From Amorphus orientalis (GTDB taxonomy: Bacteria > Pseudomonadota > Alphaproteobacteria > Rhizobiales > Amorphaceae), in NCBI RefSeq assembly GCF_030814015.1, contig NZ_JAUSUL010000003.1, positions 434,001 through 498,000 of the forward strand: a DNA stretch of 64,000 nt, in the 5' to 3' direction. A model generated the notes under the pieces. It searched no databases, was not told where the DNA came from, and worked only from the letters and a program-made list of their open reading frames with translations. This document shows positions 34,675-43,452 of the stretch, piece after piece. The first letter of the stretch is position 1. Every line of letters starts with the position of its first letter. Both the position numbers and the translations under genes were made by a program.

Positions 34675-35745
34675 TCAGGTTAGTTCCGGCTGCCCGAGGT
34701 CGGCCGCCAACCCGTTCAGCCGGTCGAAGGTCCAGCGCGCCAGCGGGATTCCCTCCGCTTCGCGGGCCTTCTGCGTGCGCTGGCTGCGTTCCCCGGCGAA
34801 GCTGATGCCGGTCGCCTCGGCCGCCAGCGGCACCGCCTTCATAGTGTCGATCATCTGCTCCATCGTGGCCTCGAATTCGGCGCGCGGCTGGAAGGCGGAG
34901 ATGTCGACGGCGAGCATGGTGAAGCTCGTGTTCATCGCGCCGTCGAAAGGGCGGAAGCCGGTCGACGAGCCCGCGAACAGCTGTCCCGCGGCGAGGACGC
35001 TGGTGAAGATCTCGTGGACGGCGGCGAGATTGAACGCCTTGTAGCCACCGAACGGCTGCAGCGAGAGGGTCTCGAGCGCGACGGCGGGATCACGGGTTTC
35101 GCGACCCTCCGCGTCCAGCGCCCAGCCCGGCGGGATCGCCTCGCCGCGCTCGTTCGCCTTGACGATGCGCTCGACCGCGGCTGCGGTGCAGGCCATGTCG
35201 AGCACGAACGCGCCGTAGCGTCCGGCCGGGGCGGCGTAGGCGACCGGGTTGTTGCCCAGCACCGGTACCGTGCCGCCGGGCGGCGCCATCAGCTTGCGCG
35301 AGGTATTGGTGAAGGCGGCGCCGACCATCCCGGCATCGGCCGCCATCAGCGGATAGTACTTCGCCGACGTGAACGAGTTGCCGTTGCGCACGGCCACCAG
35401 CCCGACGCCGGTCTTGCGCGCCATATCGATCGCCCGCGCCATTGCCCGCGCGGCGGTGACCTGGCCAAGGCTGCGGTTGGCATCCCAGTGCGCCACGGAG
35501 GCGCGTTCGGACAGCACGGTGATGTCGGTCGCTGCCCGGTCGCCGCCGGCGCGCACGCGCTCGATCACCTGACAGAGCAGCCGGATGCCGTGGCTTTCCT
35601 CACCCATCAGCTCCGCCTGCAGGAAGACGTCGACCGTCTGCGCGGCGTCGGCTTCCGACACGCCGGCCTGGGTCAGAAGTCCCTCGCAGTGCCGGCGCAG
35701 CCGATCGGCGGGCAGCAGGACGGACGTCTCGACGTCGGCGCTCAT
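34675..35745 (-). CDS. Ldh2-family NAD(P)-dependent oxidoreductase (malate/L-lactate/ureidoglycolate dehydrogenase type)
   Basis: 356 residues. Family landmarks are GEESHGIRLL near residue 50 with the catalytic histidine, VRNGNSFTSAKYYPLMA and AFVLDMACTAAA. The family includes ureidoglycolate dehydrogenase (AllD), malate and delta1-piperideine-2-carboxylate reductases. Its start overlaps the stop of the M20 hydrolase (ATGA), and that neighbour is the AllC-type enzyme, so a ureidoglycolate-like 2-hydroxy acid is a reasonable guess for its substrate. Confidence 0.88.
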   Translation of the reverse strand: MSADVETSVLLPADRLRRHCEGLLTQAGVSEADAAQTVDVFLQAELMGEESHGIRLLCQVIERVRAGGDRAATDITVLSERASVAHWDANRSLGQVTAARAMARAIDMARKTGVGLVAVRNGNSFTSAKYYPLMAADAGMVGAAFTNTSRKLMAPPGGTVPVLGNNPVAYAAPAGRYGAFVLDMACTAAAVERIVKANERGEAIPPGWALDAEGRETRDPAVALETLSLQPFGGYKAFNLAAVHEIFTSVLAAGQLFAGSSTGFRPFDGAMNTSFTMLAVDISAFQPRAEFEATMEQMIDTMKAVPLAAEATGISFAGERSQRTQKAREAEGIPLARWTFDRLNGLAADLGQPELT

Positions 35746-37025
35746 TCGGACCTCCAGGCGGTGGCGGGGGCGGTCAGCATCTCGGTCAGGGCTGCAAGCG
35801 CGGCGTCAAAATCCACCATCTCCATCGCCTCGTCCGGATTGTGACTGCCGTTGGCGTTGCGGATGAAGATCATCACGCTCGGCACGCCTGCGTTGGCAAA
35901 GGTGGCGGCGTCGTGGCCGGCTCCGCTCGGCATGGTGTGGACAGGCAGGTTCTTCGCGCGGCAGGCATCGTTGACCAGGGCGACAAGGTGCGGCGCCATG
36001 ATGGCCGGTTTCGATCTGCTGCGGGGGCCGAGATCGAACCGGGTGCCGGTCTCCTGTCCGATCGTCGCGCACAGGGTCTGAAGTTCCTGCTCGACCCGGG
36101 CGAGCGTCGCCTCGTTCTGGCTGCGGACGTCGAGACAGAGCCGGACCTCGCCGGCGACCTTGGAGAAGGAGTGGTTCGCCGGATCGGTCCCGATCTGGCC
36201 GAAGGTCACGGTCAGGTCCTCGCCGTCGGCCTCCATCCGCTCCCAGAGCCCCTGCATCCCGACCACCAGCCGGGCCGAGGCGACAGCCGCGTCCCGTCTC
36301 AGGTGACGCGGCATCGCTCCGGAGTGAGAATATTCGCCGCGGCAGACCATTTCCCGGAAGCGGAAGCTGCCCCGGATGCCCGAGACGGCAGCGAGCGGCA
36401 GGCCGGCATCGATCAGCGCAGGCGCCTGCTCGATGTGCGGTTCGATGTAGGCGACGACGGTCTCCGGCGTCAGCCAGGAGGCACCGTTGCGCACGCCCTC
36501 GGCGTCGAAGCCGAGTGCATCGATGTGGTGGGCCAGCGTTTCGCCGCTGTCGGAGCGGCGAACACCATCGACGATCCCCTCCTCCAGCCGGCCGAGGGCC
36601 GTCTTCGAGCCGATGTAGGAGTGCGGAAACCAGCAGCTTTCCTCCGCCCTCAGGCAGGCGACGGTAACGTCGTAGGCGGGCACGACGCCCGCCTCCGCCA
36701 GCGCCTTCTGGGCGGCCACGCCCATGATCACGCCCGCGGCGCCATCGAAGTTGCCGCCGTGGGGAACGCTGTCGAGATGGCTGCCGACGACGATGCGCTT
36801 CGAGCGATCCCGGCCGGCGAGCGTCAGGAACTGGTTGCCGGCGGCATCGAAGGTCTGCTCCGCCCCGAAGGCCATCGCCGCCTCGGCGACGAGCGCGAAC
36901 GCGGCCTGTTCACCGTCGCCGTACGTGACCCGGGTCACGCCCGGATCGTCGCGGGTCTGCTCGAAGAGCGCGTCGAACAGGCCGGAGGCGAGCCTGCGCG
37001 CCGCGTCGAGGTCGAGGGAAGGCAT
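35742..37025 (-). CDS. M20-family amidohydrolase (allantoate amidohydrolase/N-carbamoyl-L-amino acid hydrolase)
   Basis: 427 residues. His83 and Asp94 in GSHLDSVPHGGNFDGAAG and the glutamates in RAEES (128-129) form the two-metal site; YIEPHIEQ marks the dimerisation domain and GAGHDAATFA carries a late metal or substrate histidine. Such enzymes cleave carbamoyl groups from allantoate or N-carbamoyl amino acids, releasing ammonia and carbon dioxide. In the operon it follows the aldolase after 69 bases and precedes the Ldh2-type gene with overlap. Confidence 0.9.
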   Translation of the reverse strand: MPSLDLDAARRLASGLFDALFEQTRDDPGVTRVTYGDGEQAAFALVAEAAMAFGAEQTFDAAGNQFLTLAGRDRSKRIVVGSHLDSVPHGGNFDGAAGVIMGVAAQKALAEAGVVPAYDVTVACLRAEESCWFPHSYIGSKTALGRLEEGIVDGVRRSDSGETLAHHIDALGFDAEGVRNGASWLTPETVVAYIEPHIEQAPALIDAGLPLAAVSGIRGSFRFREMVCRGEYSHSGAMPRHLRRDAAVASARLVVGMQGLWERMEADGEDLTVTFGQIGTDPANHSFSKVAGEVRLCLDVRSQNEATLARVEQELQTLCATIGQETGTRFDLGPRSRSKPAIMAPHLVALVNDACRAKNLPVHTMPSGAGHDAATFANAGVPSVMIFIRNANGSHNPDEAMEMVDFDAALAALTEMLTAPATAWRSE

Positions 37026-37094
37026 GGAAGGCCCTTTTTTTGTACGGGCGATGCGGGGCCGGTCTAGGTCATGTCTTGACCGCTGCCCCCCGGA

Positions 37095-37880
37095 TTATCG
37101 ACCGCCCACCTCGTGCAGCTTCGGCACCGCGGCACGGGCGGTGTTGAACACCATCGCCGCATCGTTCTGATACGGGATCCACTTGCAGCCCTTGGAAACC
37201 CAGTCGCCCGCCATCTCCGGCGACTGCGCCGACAGGCCGTAGGTCACGCCGTGCTTCTTGCAGAGCCCGAACACCTCGTCATAGGCCTCGTGCAGAACCT
37301 TGGCTTGAAGGTCGCCCGGTACGCCGAGGTCCTGGCTCAGATCGTCGGGTCCGATCATGATCGCGTCGAGGCCCTCGACTTTCAGGATATCCTCCAGATT
37401 GTCGATGCTCTTGCGCGTCTCCACCATAGCGACGGTCAGCGTTTCCTGGTTCAGGTGGGCGATCACCTCGGCCGGCGGCGCGACGAAGTAGTCGGTGTGC
37501 GGCCCCTTCAGGTTCATCGGGCGATTGCCAATCGGGTAGTACTTCACCTGCTTGATGATCGCCTCGAGCTGGCTGGCATCGTCGATCGACGGCAACAGAA
37601 GTCCCTGCGCACCGGCGTCGAGCGGCCGGGTCAGGTCGTGCGGCTTCAACGTGCCGGCTGGGCGCACGATCGGGGCCAGGCCACATTCGCGGGCGTACAT
37701 CGCCAGCGTTCCGACCGTCTGCATCGAAAAGTCGGTGTGCTCCATCTCGATCAGCACGAAGTCGAAGCCGGCAACCGCCAGGATCTTCACGACGCGGGGA
37801 TGCGGACACAGCGTGATCCAGGTGCCGAATGCGGGCTTGTCCTCGGCCCAGAGCGCCTTCACGGGGTTGGACTTGATCAT
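37095..37880 (-). CDS. HpcH/HpaI-family class II aldolase
   Basis: 261 residues. FDFVLIEMEHTDFSMQ, the substrate-binding arginine in PIVRPAGT and the metal-ligand region ETRKSIDNLEDIL match HpcH/HpaI aldolases, which split 2-oxo-4-hydroxy acids into pyruvate (or glyoxylate) and an aldehyde using a divalent metal. The start at 37880 has AAGGA upstream. Its neighbours are a 2-hydroxyacid dehydrogenase and an N-carbamoyl hydrolase, so it likely performs the final carbon-carbon cleavage of the pathway. Confidence 0.9.
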   Translation of the reverse strand: MIKSNPVKALWAEDKPAFGTWITLCPHPRVVKILAVAGFDFVLIEMEHTDFSMQTVGTLAMYARECGLAPIVRPAGTLKPHDLTRPLDAGAQGLLLPSIDDASQLEAIIKQVKYYPIGNRPMNLKGPHTDYFVAPPAEVIAHLNQETLTVAMVETRKSIDNLEDILKVEGLDAIMIGPDDLSQDLGVPGDLQAKVLHEAYDEVFGLCKKHGVTYGLSAQSPEMAGDWVSKGCKWIPYQNDAAMVFNTARAAVPKLHEVGGR

Positions 37881-37915
37881 CTCGATTTCCTTGCTGGGGT
37901 GCGGGGCGGAGGGGA

Positions 37916-38893
37916 TCAGGCCACCTTGCGGCGGCGCTCCCACACGTCCGGATTGACCATGTGCTCGGGCCTTTTCCCGTTCAGGACGGCAAGCACCGCC
38001 TCTGCTGCCTGGACGGCGGTGCGCTCCGCAGCCTCCTCGGTCGACCCGCCGATGTGAGGCGACAGCACGAGGCCCTTGCAGGCGAGATAGGGATGGTCCG
38101 CGGGCGGCGGCTCGGTCTCGAACACGTCGAAGGCGGCGCCGCGCAGGTGGCCGCCCTCGACCGCCTCGACCAGCGCTTCGCGATCGACGAGCGCGCCACG
38201 CGCAGTGTTGATCAGCGCCGCGTCCTTTTTCATCGCGAACAGCCGCTCGCGTGAGAAGAGCCCGCGGGTGCGCGGCGTCAACGTCTGGTGCAGGGAGACG
38301 TAGTCGGCCTCGCCGAGGGCGGCGTCGAGATCGGGCGCGGCGACAAATCCGGCGGCCTCGATGTCAGCCGCCGGAACCGACGGGCTGTGCACAAGGATGC
38401 GCATGTCGAACGCCGCCTTCGCCACTTCCGCCGTGCGCCGGCCGATCCGGCCGAAGCCGCAGATCAGGAGCGTCTTGCCGCTGACCTCGCGGAAATCGCG
38501 GGTGTAGCGATAGTCGAACCGGTCATCCCGGACGGCCGTGTCGCACTCCCGCACCCGCTTGGCGATCGCCAGCATGTGGGCGATCACCAGCTCGGCGACC
38601 GACTGGACGTTGGCGTAGGGCGTGAACGCGATCGGCAGGCCGATTTCGGTGGCGTAGTCCACGTCGACCGGATCCACGCCGATGCCATGATTGCCAAGCA
38701 CCTGAAGCTTGGAGCCCGCCTCCATCGCCGCCCGGTTGAGCCCGGCATTGCGGGTGATGGCCGCATCGGCGCCGACGATCTCGCGGGCAACCGTCTCCAT
38801 GTCATGGGCACTCGCCTGGACGACTTCCAGCCCGGCCTCCTCCAGCAGCGCGATCCCGCTTGGATGGATCGGCTGGATCAGAAGGCACTTCAT
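37916..38893 (-). CDS. D-2-hydroxyacid dehydrogenase (SerA-like)
   Basis: 325 residues. The nucleotide-binding GFGRIGRRTAEVAKA and catalytic residues in NTARGALVD (Arg), DVFETEP (Glu) and SPHIGGST (His) are present. There is no C-terminal ACT regulatory domain, so a biosynthetic SerA is unlikely. The start overlaps the stop of the deacetylase-fold gene by four bases. Confidence 0.9.
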   Translation of the reverse strand: MKCLLIQPIHPSGIALLEEAGLEVVQASAHDMETVAREIVGADAAITRNAGLNRAAMEAGSKLQVLGNHGIGVDPVDVDYATEIGLPIAFTPYANVQSVAELVIAHMLAIAKRVRECDTAVRDDRFDYRYTRDFREVSGKTLLICGFGRIGRRTAEVAKAAFDMRILVHSPSVPAADIEAAGFVAAPDLDAALGEADYVSLHQTLTPRTRGLFSRERLFAMKKDAALINTARGALVDREALVEAVEGGHLRGAAFDVFETEPPPADHPYLACKGLVLSPHIGGSTEEAAERTAVQAAEAVLAVLNGKRPEHMVNPDVWERRRKVA

Positions 38894-39792
38894 GCCGTCG
38901 CCTCGAGGACGAAGCGGTCATGCAGCGCGCGCGCCTCGGCGGTGGTCACGAACTGCCCGTGCCGCTTCGGCACCACGTCGAGGAATCGGCGATAGCGCTC
39001 CAGCCACTCCGGTACCCCGACGGAGGCGGTGTGGAACAGGCAATGGACGATCTGCGATCGCTCTTCGCGCTCGGCGCGCGCAACAATCGCGGCCCAAACA
39101 CGCTCGAGATTGTCGAGTTCGCTCATCTCCACGTGCAGGATGTTCTCGTACGCCTCGCCCTCGCCGTCGGACCCGATCGGGATCTCCAGAATCCTGGTGC
39201 GCCGCTGCCCCTCCCAGGGCTCACGCGGTTTTTCGGGAATGTAATCCGCGCTCAGCGATGCATGGGTCCAGATCGCCTCGCGGTCGGGCTTGTTCATGCC
39301 GGGGCAGCAGGAATAGTCGACCAAGACCTCCTGCGCCTCCATCAGCTCGTTCATCAGCGGATGATAGGCATTGTGGCCGCCGCGATAGGCAACCGGGATA
39401 ATGCCGGCGTCCTCGAGGCGGCGCTGGCAGTCCTTGAACACCTCCGCCATGTGCTCGGGCTCGTCGTAGCGGGTGCCCTCGCCCTTGATCTCCTCGTGGA
39501 GGTGAACTGACAGCTCGCCGCCCATCTGCACCGCCTCGCGGTAGACGTCGAGCATCTCGCCCTCGTAGTAGCCGGTCCGGCAATAGGTGCCCGCATGCGG
39601 CGTGAGGATGAACTTGCCGTCCGTCATCGACTTCATTTCGCCGATGAGCTGGCGCGTATCGAGGACCGACTGCGGCACGTTCGGCGGATCGACGCGGAAG
39701 TTCCGGCCGGGGTCGAAAGGCGCATAGACCAGCCAGTTCACGTCGATCAGCGGCACCACATAGACGCGGTTGTCGTCGGGTCCGAAGGCCAC
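38890..39792 (-). CDS. Polysaccharide-deacetylase-like (NodB-fold) hydrolase of unknown specificity
   Basis: 300 residues from a GTG at 39792 with AGGAGG six bases upstream. The protein has an Asp17 near the N-terminus (VVPLIDVNW), a metal-type histidine pair His97/His99 in SVHLHEE and the arginine motif AYRGGHNAYH (Arg137), which together resemble the NodB/polysaccharide deacetylase barrel. The spacing HxH differs from the usual HxxxH. There is no signal peptide, so a cytoplasmic small-molecule amidase or imidase is likelier than a cell-wall enzyme. It is the first gene of a five-gene operon. Confidence 0.65.
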   Translation of the reverse strand: MAFGPDDNRVYVVPLIDVNWLVYAPFDPGRNFRVDPPNVPQSVLDTRQLIGEMKSMTDGKFILTPHAGTYCRTGYYEGEMLDVYREAVQMGGELSVHLHEEIKGEGTRYDEPEHMAEVFKDCQRRLEDAGIIPVAYRGGHNAYHPLMNELMEAQEVLVDYSCCPGMNKPDREAIWTHASLSADYIPEKPREPWEGQRRTRILEIPIGSDGEGEAYENILHVEMSELDNLERVWAAIVARAEREERSQIVHCLFHTASVGVPEWLERYRRFLDVVPKRHGQFVTTAEARALHDRFVLEATA

Positions 39793-40025
39793 GCATCACC
39801 TCCTGCTTGGTTCGTATTTCCAAGCATTTATAGAAGGCCGGCCGGCGCCCGAACAAATCCAATGACCCGAACGATTATTCGACGCAACTTCACAATCGGC
39901 CGCATAGATAATTGTTTTCCGCGGTATCCGGCGGGTGCCTATCTGGGGAGAAGGGCAGCGACGCGCTGCAGCGATGGCCGGGCGGATCGGCGCCCTCCGA
40001 AGCGGCCGCCTCAACGCAGGTGCCG
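39793..40025. other. Control region between lysR and the deacetylase-fold operon
   Basis: 233 bases without a gene. The stretch 39902-39920 is AT-rich (ATAGATAATTGTTTT) in otherwise GC-rich DNA and is a good place for a promoter and LysR binding. No clear terminator is seen. Confidence 0.4.
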
Positions 40026-40991
40026 CTAGAACAGCCTGGTCTTCTCCAGGGCCTTGTGATCCCACTCGACGTTCGGAAAGTGGGCCTCCATCTCGCCGTC
40101 GACGATGCAGCGGTGCAAGGAGGCCAGGATCGCGGAGGCCGCCGGAGACAGGCCCTGCCCCTTTTTCCAAAACAGCGAGATGGGGCGCCGAATTGTCGGG
40201 TTGGAGAGCGGCCGGCGGCGGATCAGCGACTGGTTCTCGCGGGGCAGCGCAAGATCCGGCGCGGCGGAAATGCCGATACCCTCCTCGATCATGCCGCTCA
40301 AAGTGGCTAGGTTGGAGATTTCGCTGACGATTTTGAGCGAGATCCCGAGCTTTTCGACCGTTTCATCTACCAGGTCCCGAATGCCGGTTTCGTGGGACAT
40401 GGCCACGAAAGGCTGACCATCCAGATCCGCCCATCGGATCGCGCGCTTGCGGGCCAGGGGCGAAGTAACCGGCACCACGACGCACATCATGTCCTTGGCG
40501 AACGCGCAAGCATCGAGATCGCTATGGGCCACGACGGCGCTGCCGATCCCGAAATCCGCGTCGCCCGAGAGGATCATCGCGGCCACGCCCTTCATGTTGC
40601 TATCGCGGATCGTCACGTGAATGTTCGGGAACTGCTTCTCGTTGACGGCAAGTACGCGGGGCATCAGGCGTGAAGCGACCGATGGCAGACAGGCAACGGT
40701 GACGTTTCCCTGGCGCCGCTGGACCGTATCCTGGACGTTGGCCATCAGGTTGTCGAATTGGCGCAGGATGTCGCGAGCGTGCGGGATGAAGCTCAGGCCT
40801 AGCGGCGTGATGTAAACCGACCGGGTGGTTCGATTGAACAATGGACTGCCGATATGATCTTCCAGCTGACGGATGCACTGCGACAGGGCCGGCTGCGAAA
40901 GATTGAGCGCGGCCGCCGCTTTCACGAAGCTCCCCTTGTCCGCGACCATCACGAAGGCGCGGAGCTGCCGCAAATTGACACTATTCACCAT
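40026..40991 (-). CDS. LysR-family transcriptional regulator
   Basis: 321 residues: winged helix (LRQLRAFVMVADKGSFVKAA, LNLSQPALSQCIRQLE) and an effector domain with a type 2 periplasmic-binding fold. It lies upstream of, and in the same direction as, the operon 39792-34675 with 233 bases between, so it probably controls that operon; its own promoter is in the 699-base gap that also serves the divergent TPP gene. Confidence 0.91.
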   Translation of the reverse strand: MVNSVNLRQLRAFVMVADKGSFVKAAAALNLSQPALSQCIRQLEDHIGSPLFNRTTRSVYITPLGLSFIPHARDILRQFDNLMANVQDTVQRRQGNVTVACLPSVASRLMPRVLAVNEKQFPNIHVTIRDSNMKGVAAMILSGDADFGIGSAVVAHSDLDACAFAKDMMCVVVPVTSPLARKRAIRWADLDGQPFVAMSHETGIRDLVDETVEKLGISLKIVSEISNLATLSGMIEEGIGISAAPDLALPRENQSLIRRRPLSNPTIRRPISLFWKKGQGLSPAASAILASLHRCIVDGEMEAHFPNVEWDHKALEKTRLF

Positions 40992-41323
40992 TTCAAAACA
41001 AAAGCGCCCAGTTATTTGATTTGCCTATAAAAATAGCACCGGCGGTCCGCCGTCAATCGCGCGTCGGATCGCCGAAACTGGACCATCCCCATGCAGAACC
41101 GGGACCGGGCAGCAATAATCTGTCTGCCTTCAACGCTTTGAGGCGACCGCGGGCGAGGGCAAACTCGTGCTTGGTTGATTTTTTTGACACGGAGCCAGAA
41201 GTCGATCATTAGCCCAGTCCCAGATCCCTTCAAGGAACTTCCAAATCTGAGCAATCGACATGCCGACGCGGTCGAGGTGCCGGGGTACGGATCGGAGGGG
41301 CTGGCACCTCGCTGAAGATCCAC

Positions 41324-41335
41324 TCTGAATTCAGA
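41324..41335. promoter_or_regulatory. Palindrome TCTGAATTCAGA
   Basis: A perfect 12-base palindrome about 160 bases before the GntR-type operator and about 360 bases before the TPP gene, in the lysR/TPP divergent region. Possible operator of an unidentified regulator. Confidence 0.35.
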
Positions 41336-41481
41336 ATACGGTGCCCCAGTCCGCACGACGGATCGGGGACGACCCTTGCGCGGGTGGCGACGGAAGGGGC
41401 GGACGAAGGCATGTCCGTCACGGATGAGGCGGTCCCGCCCGCCCGTATCGGGTCGTGACGACCGGCCCGACCGCTCCGTAT

Positions 41482-41493
41482 TTGTCTGGACAA
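41482..41493. promoter_or_regulatory. Candidate GntR (UTRA type) operator TTGTCTGGACAA
   Basis: Arms TTGTC and GACAA around TG. The 13-mer TTTGTCTGGACAA recurs exactly at 58063-58075 in front of the UTRA-type gntR gene. Position about 200 bases before the TPP gene ATG. Confidence 0.6.
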
Positions 41494-41690
41494 CCCGGCC
41501 CGCCTCCTCAACACTGGACCCGATCGAGCAGCCCGCAGCCGCGGGCGTCCGCCTGCCCGTCCCGCGACTCCCGTGGCCCGGATCTTCCGTGCCCGAACGC
41601 CCGGCACCACCGGCCGGCCGTGTCGCCCGGTCGGGTCCGGACGCTCCACGGCCCAGAGCGGGCAGACACGCCATTGGAGGGACGGACGGC

Positions 41691-43376
41691 ATGAGCGAGG
41701 GACGCGGGCTTCTGGCGGCGGAGGCCTATCTGCGGGCGATGAAGCGGTACGGCATCGATGCGCTCTATGCCGTCGCCGGCACCGACTTTCCCTCCGTCGT
41801 CGAGGCTTACGGCCGGGTCGGCGAGCAGTCGGACGATCTGCCCCGCCCGCTGATCTGCCCGCACGAGAACCTCGCGGTCGCGATGGCGCACGGCCACGCC
41901 CTCGTCACCGGCCGTCCCCAGGCGGCGATGGTGCACGTCTCCGTCGGCACCGCGAACATGGTCTGCGGCGCGATGAACGCCGCCCGGGACAACGTGCCGA
42001 TCCTGCTGTCGGCCGGCCGCACGCCGGTGACGGAGCAAGGGCCGCACGGCACCCGGACCCGGTACATCCACTGGGCCCAGGAGATGTTCGACCAGGCCGG
42101 CGTCCTGCGCGAGGCGGTGAAGTGGGACTACGAGATCCGCTACGGCGAACAGGTGGAGGACGGCCTCGCCCGGGCGCTGGAGGTGGCGATGGCGCCGCCG
42201 CCCGGCCCGGTCTACCTCTCACTGCCACGCGAGATGCTGGCGGAGACCGTCAACCCGAACCGGCCGGACCGGCGCCCGACGCCGGCGAGCCTGCCCTTCC
42301 CCGACCCGGCCGCGATCGACCGCCTCGCCGACCGGCTGCGGGCCGCCGACGCGCCGCTGATCATCACCGCCAACTCGGGGCGCGATCCGGCAACAGTGCC
42401 GCTTCTGGCCGAACTCGCGGAGCGCTGGGCCGTGCCGGTGGTCGAATTCAATCCGCGCTCGATGAACATCGCCGCCGATCATCCGATGCATCTGGGCTTC
42501 GAGCCGGCCGGCCTGGTCGGAGGGGCCGACCTGATCGTGACGATCGGCGTCGACGTGCCCTGGGTGCCGGCCGTCACGAAGACGCGGCCGACCGGCGCGA
42601 TCGTGGAGATCGGCCTCGACCCGCTGCACGCCCGCTATCCGATGCGGAGCTTCAACGGCGAGGAGGCGATCACGGCGGCGCCGGCCCAGGCGCTGGCGGC
42701 CCTCATCGAGGCGCTCGGCCCGCTGGGTGATGCGGAGCCGCGGATCGAGGCGCGCCGTGCCCGGATCACCGAGGCCCACGCCCGCACCCGGGAGGCCATT
42801 GCGGCGGAAGCGGCCGGCGACAGGATGACGGCGGCAAGCGCAAGCCGGGCACTGGCCGAGCTTCTTCCGGCGTCCGCGACCATCGTCAACGAATACTCGT
42901 TCAAGGTCGCCCAGGCCGGCCTCAGCCGGCCGGGCTCCTACCATGGTTCGACGCCCGCCGGCGGCCTCGGCTTCGGCTTCGGCGCCGCGCTCGGCATCAA
43001 GAATGCCGGCGTGCCCGGCCCCGTCGTCGCCATGCTCGGCGACGGCGCCTACATGTTCAACAACCCGTCCGCCTGCCACTGGGCGGCGGAGGCGCACGGC
43101 CTGCCGATCCTGTCGGTGATCTTCAACAACCGGCGCTGGGGCGCGGTCCGCAATTCCACGCTCGCCATGTACGGCCAGGGGGCGGCGGCGGCGAGCGACG
43201 GCATGTTCATGGCCGACCTGTCGCCCTCGATCGATCACGTGATGCTGGCCAGGGCCCACGGCGCCCACGCCGAAGCAACCGGCGACCTCGCCGAGCTGCC
43301 GACGCTGGTCGATCGCGCGCTCACGGCCCTCGCCGGCGGCAAGCAGGCGCTGATCTCACTCGATCTGCCGGAATAG
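41691..43376 (+). CDS. Thiamine-pyrophosphate-dependent enzyme (acetolactate synthase/decarboxylase family)
   Basis: 561 residues. Glu59 in CPHENLAVAMAHGHA is the proton-relay glutamate and GDG (450-452) starts the TPP-magnesium motif ending in the pair NN of SVIFNNRRWG. The three-domain layout is that of acetolactate synthase, benzoylformate decarboxylase and benzaldehyde lyase. No FAD-linked regulatory subunit or ilv gene is near, so a catabolic decarboxylase or lyase is more likely. The ATG at 41691 follows GGAGG at a long spacing. An operator shared with the right-hand cluster suggests co-regulation. Confidence 0.88.
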   Translation: MSEGRGLLAAEAYLRAMKRYGIDALYAVAGTDFPSVVEAYGRVGEQSDDLPRPLICPHENLAVAMAHGHALVTGRPQAAMVHVSVGTANMVCGAMNAARDNVPILLSAGRTPVTEQGPHGTRTRYIHWAQEMFDQAGVLREAVKWDYEIRYGEQVEDGLARALEVAMAPPPGPVYLSLPREMLAETVNPNRPDRRPTPASLPFPDPAAIDRLADRLRAADAPLIITANSGRDPATVPLLAELAERWAVPVVEFNPRSMNIAADHPMHLGFEPAGLVGGADLIVTIGVDVPWVPAVTKTRPTGAIVEIGLDPLHARYPMRSFNGEEAITAAPAQALAALIEALGPLGDAEPRIEARRARITEAHARTREAIAAEAAGDRMTAASASRALAELLPASATIVNEYSFKVAQAGLSRPGSYHGSTPAGGLGFGFGAALGIKNAGVPGPVVAMLGDGAYMFNNPSACHWAAEAHGLPILSVIFNNRRWGAVRNSTLAMYGQGAAAASDGMFMADLSPSIDHVMLARAHGAHAEATGDLAELPTLVDRALTALAGGKQALISLDLPE

Positions 43377-43406
43377 GCGGCGCCCGCCCAAATTCACACG
43401 CGCCTG

Positions 43407-43439
43407 AAAGCGCCGCGCCCGTCCGGAGCGCGGCGTTTT
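43407..43439. terminator. Bidirectional intrinsic terminator
   Basis: CGCCGCGC (43411-43418) pairs with GCGCGGCG (43428-43435) and is followed by TTTT; on the other side AAA precedes it, so both strands have a U-run. It lies between the convergent TPP gene and the TRAP permease gene. Confidence 0.85.
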
Positions 43440-43452
43440 CACGTGTGTTGAT

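Larger units (their letters stand above)
40992..41690. other. Long divergent intergenic region with several palindromes
   Basis: 699 bases with no convincing gene. It holds a GntR-type operator (41482-41493), a 12-base palindrome TCTGAATTCAGA (41324-41335), a pair of nine-base inverted repeats CGAGGTGCC/GGCACCTCG (41273-41281 and 41303-41311) and an AT-rich start near 41000-41030 fitting the lysR promoter. Open frames crossing it resemble no family. Confidence 0.5.
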
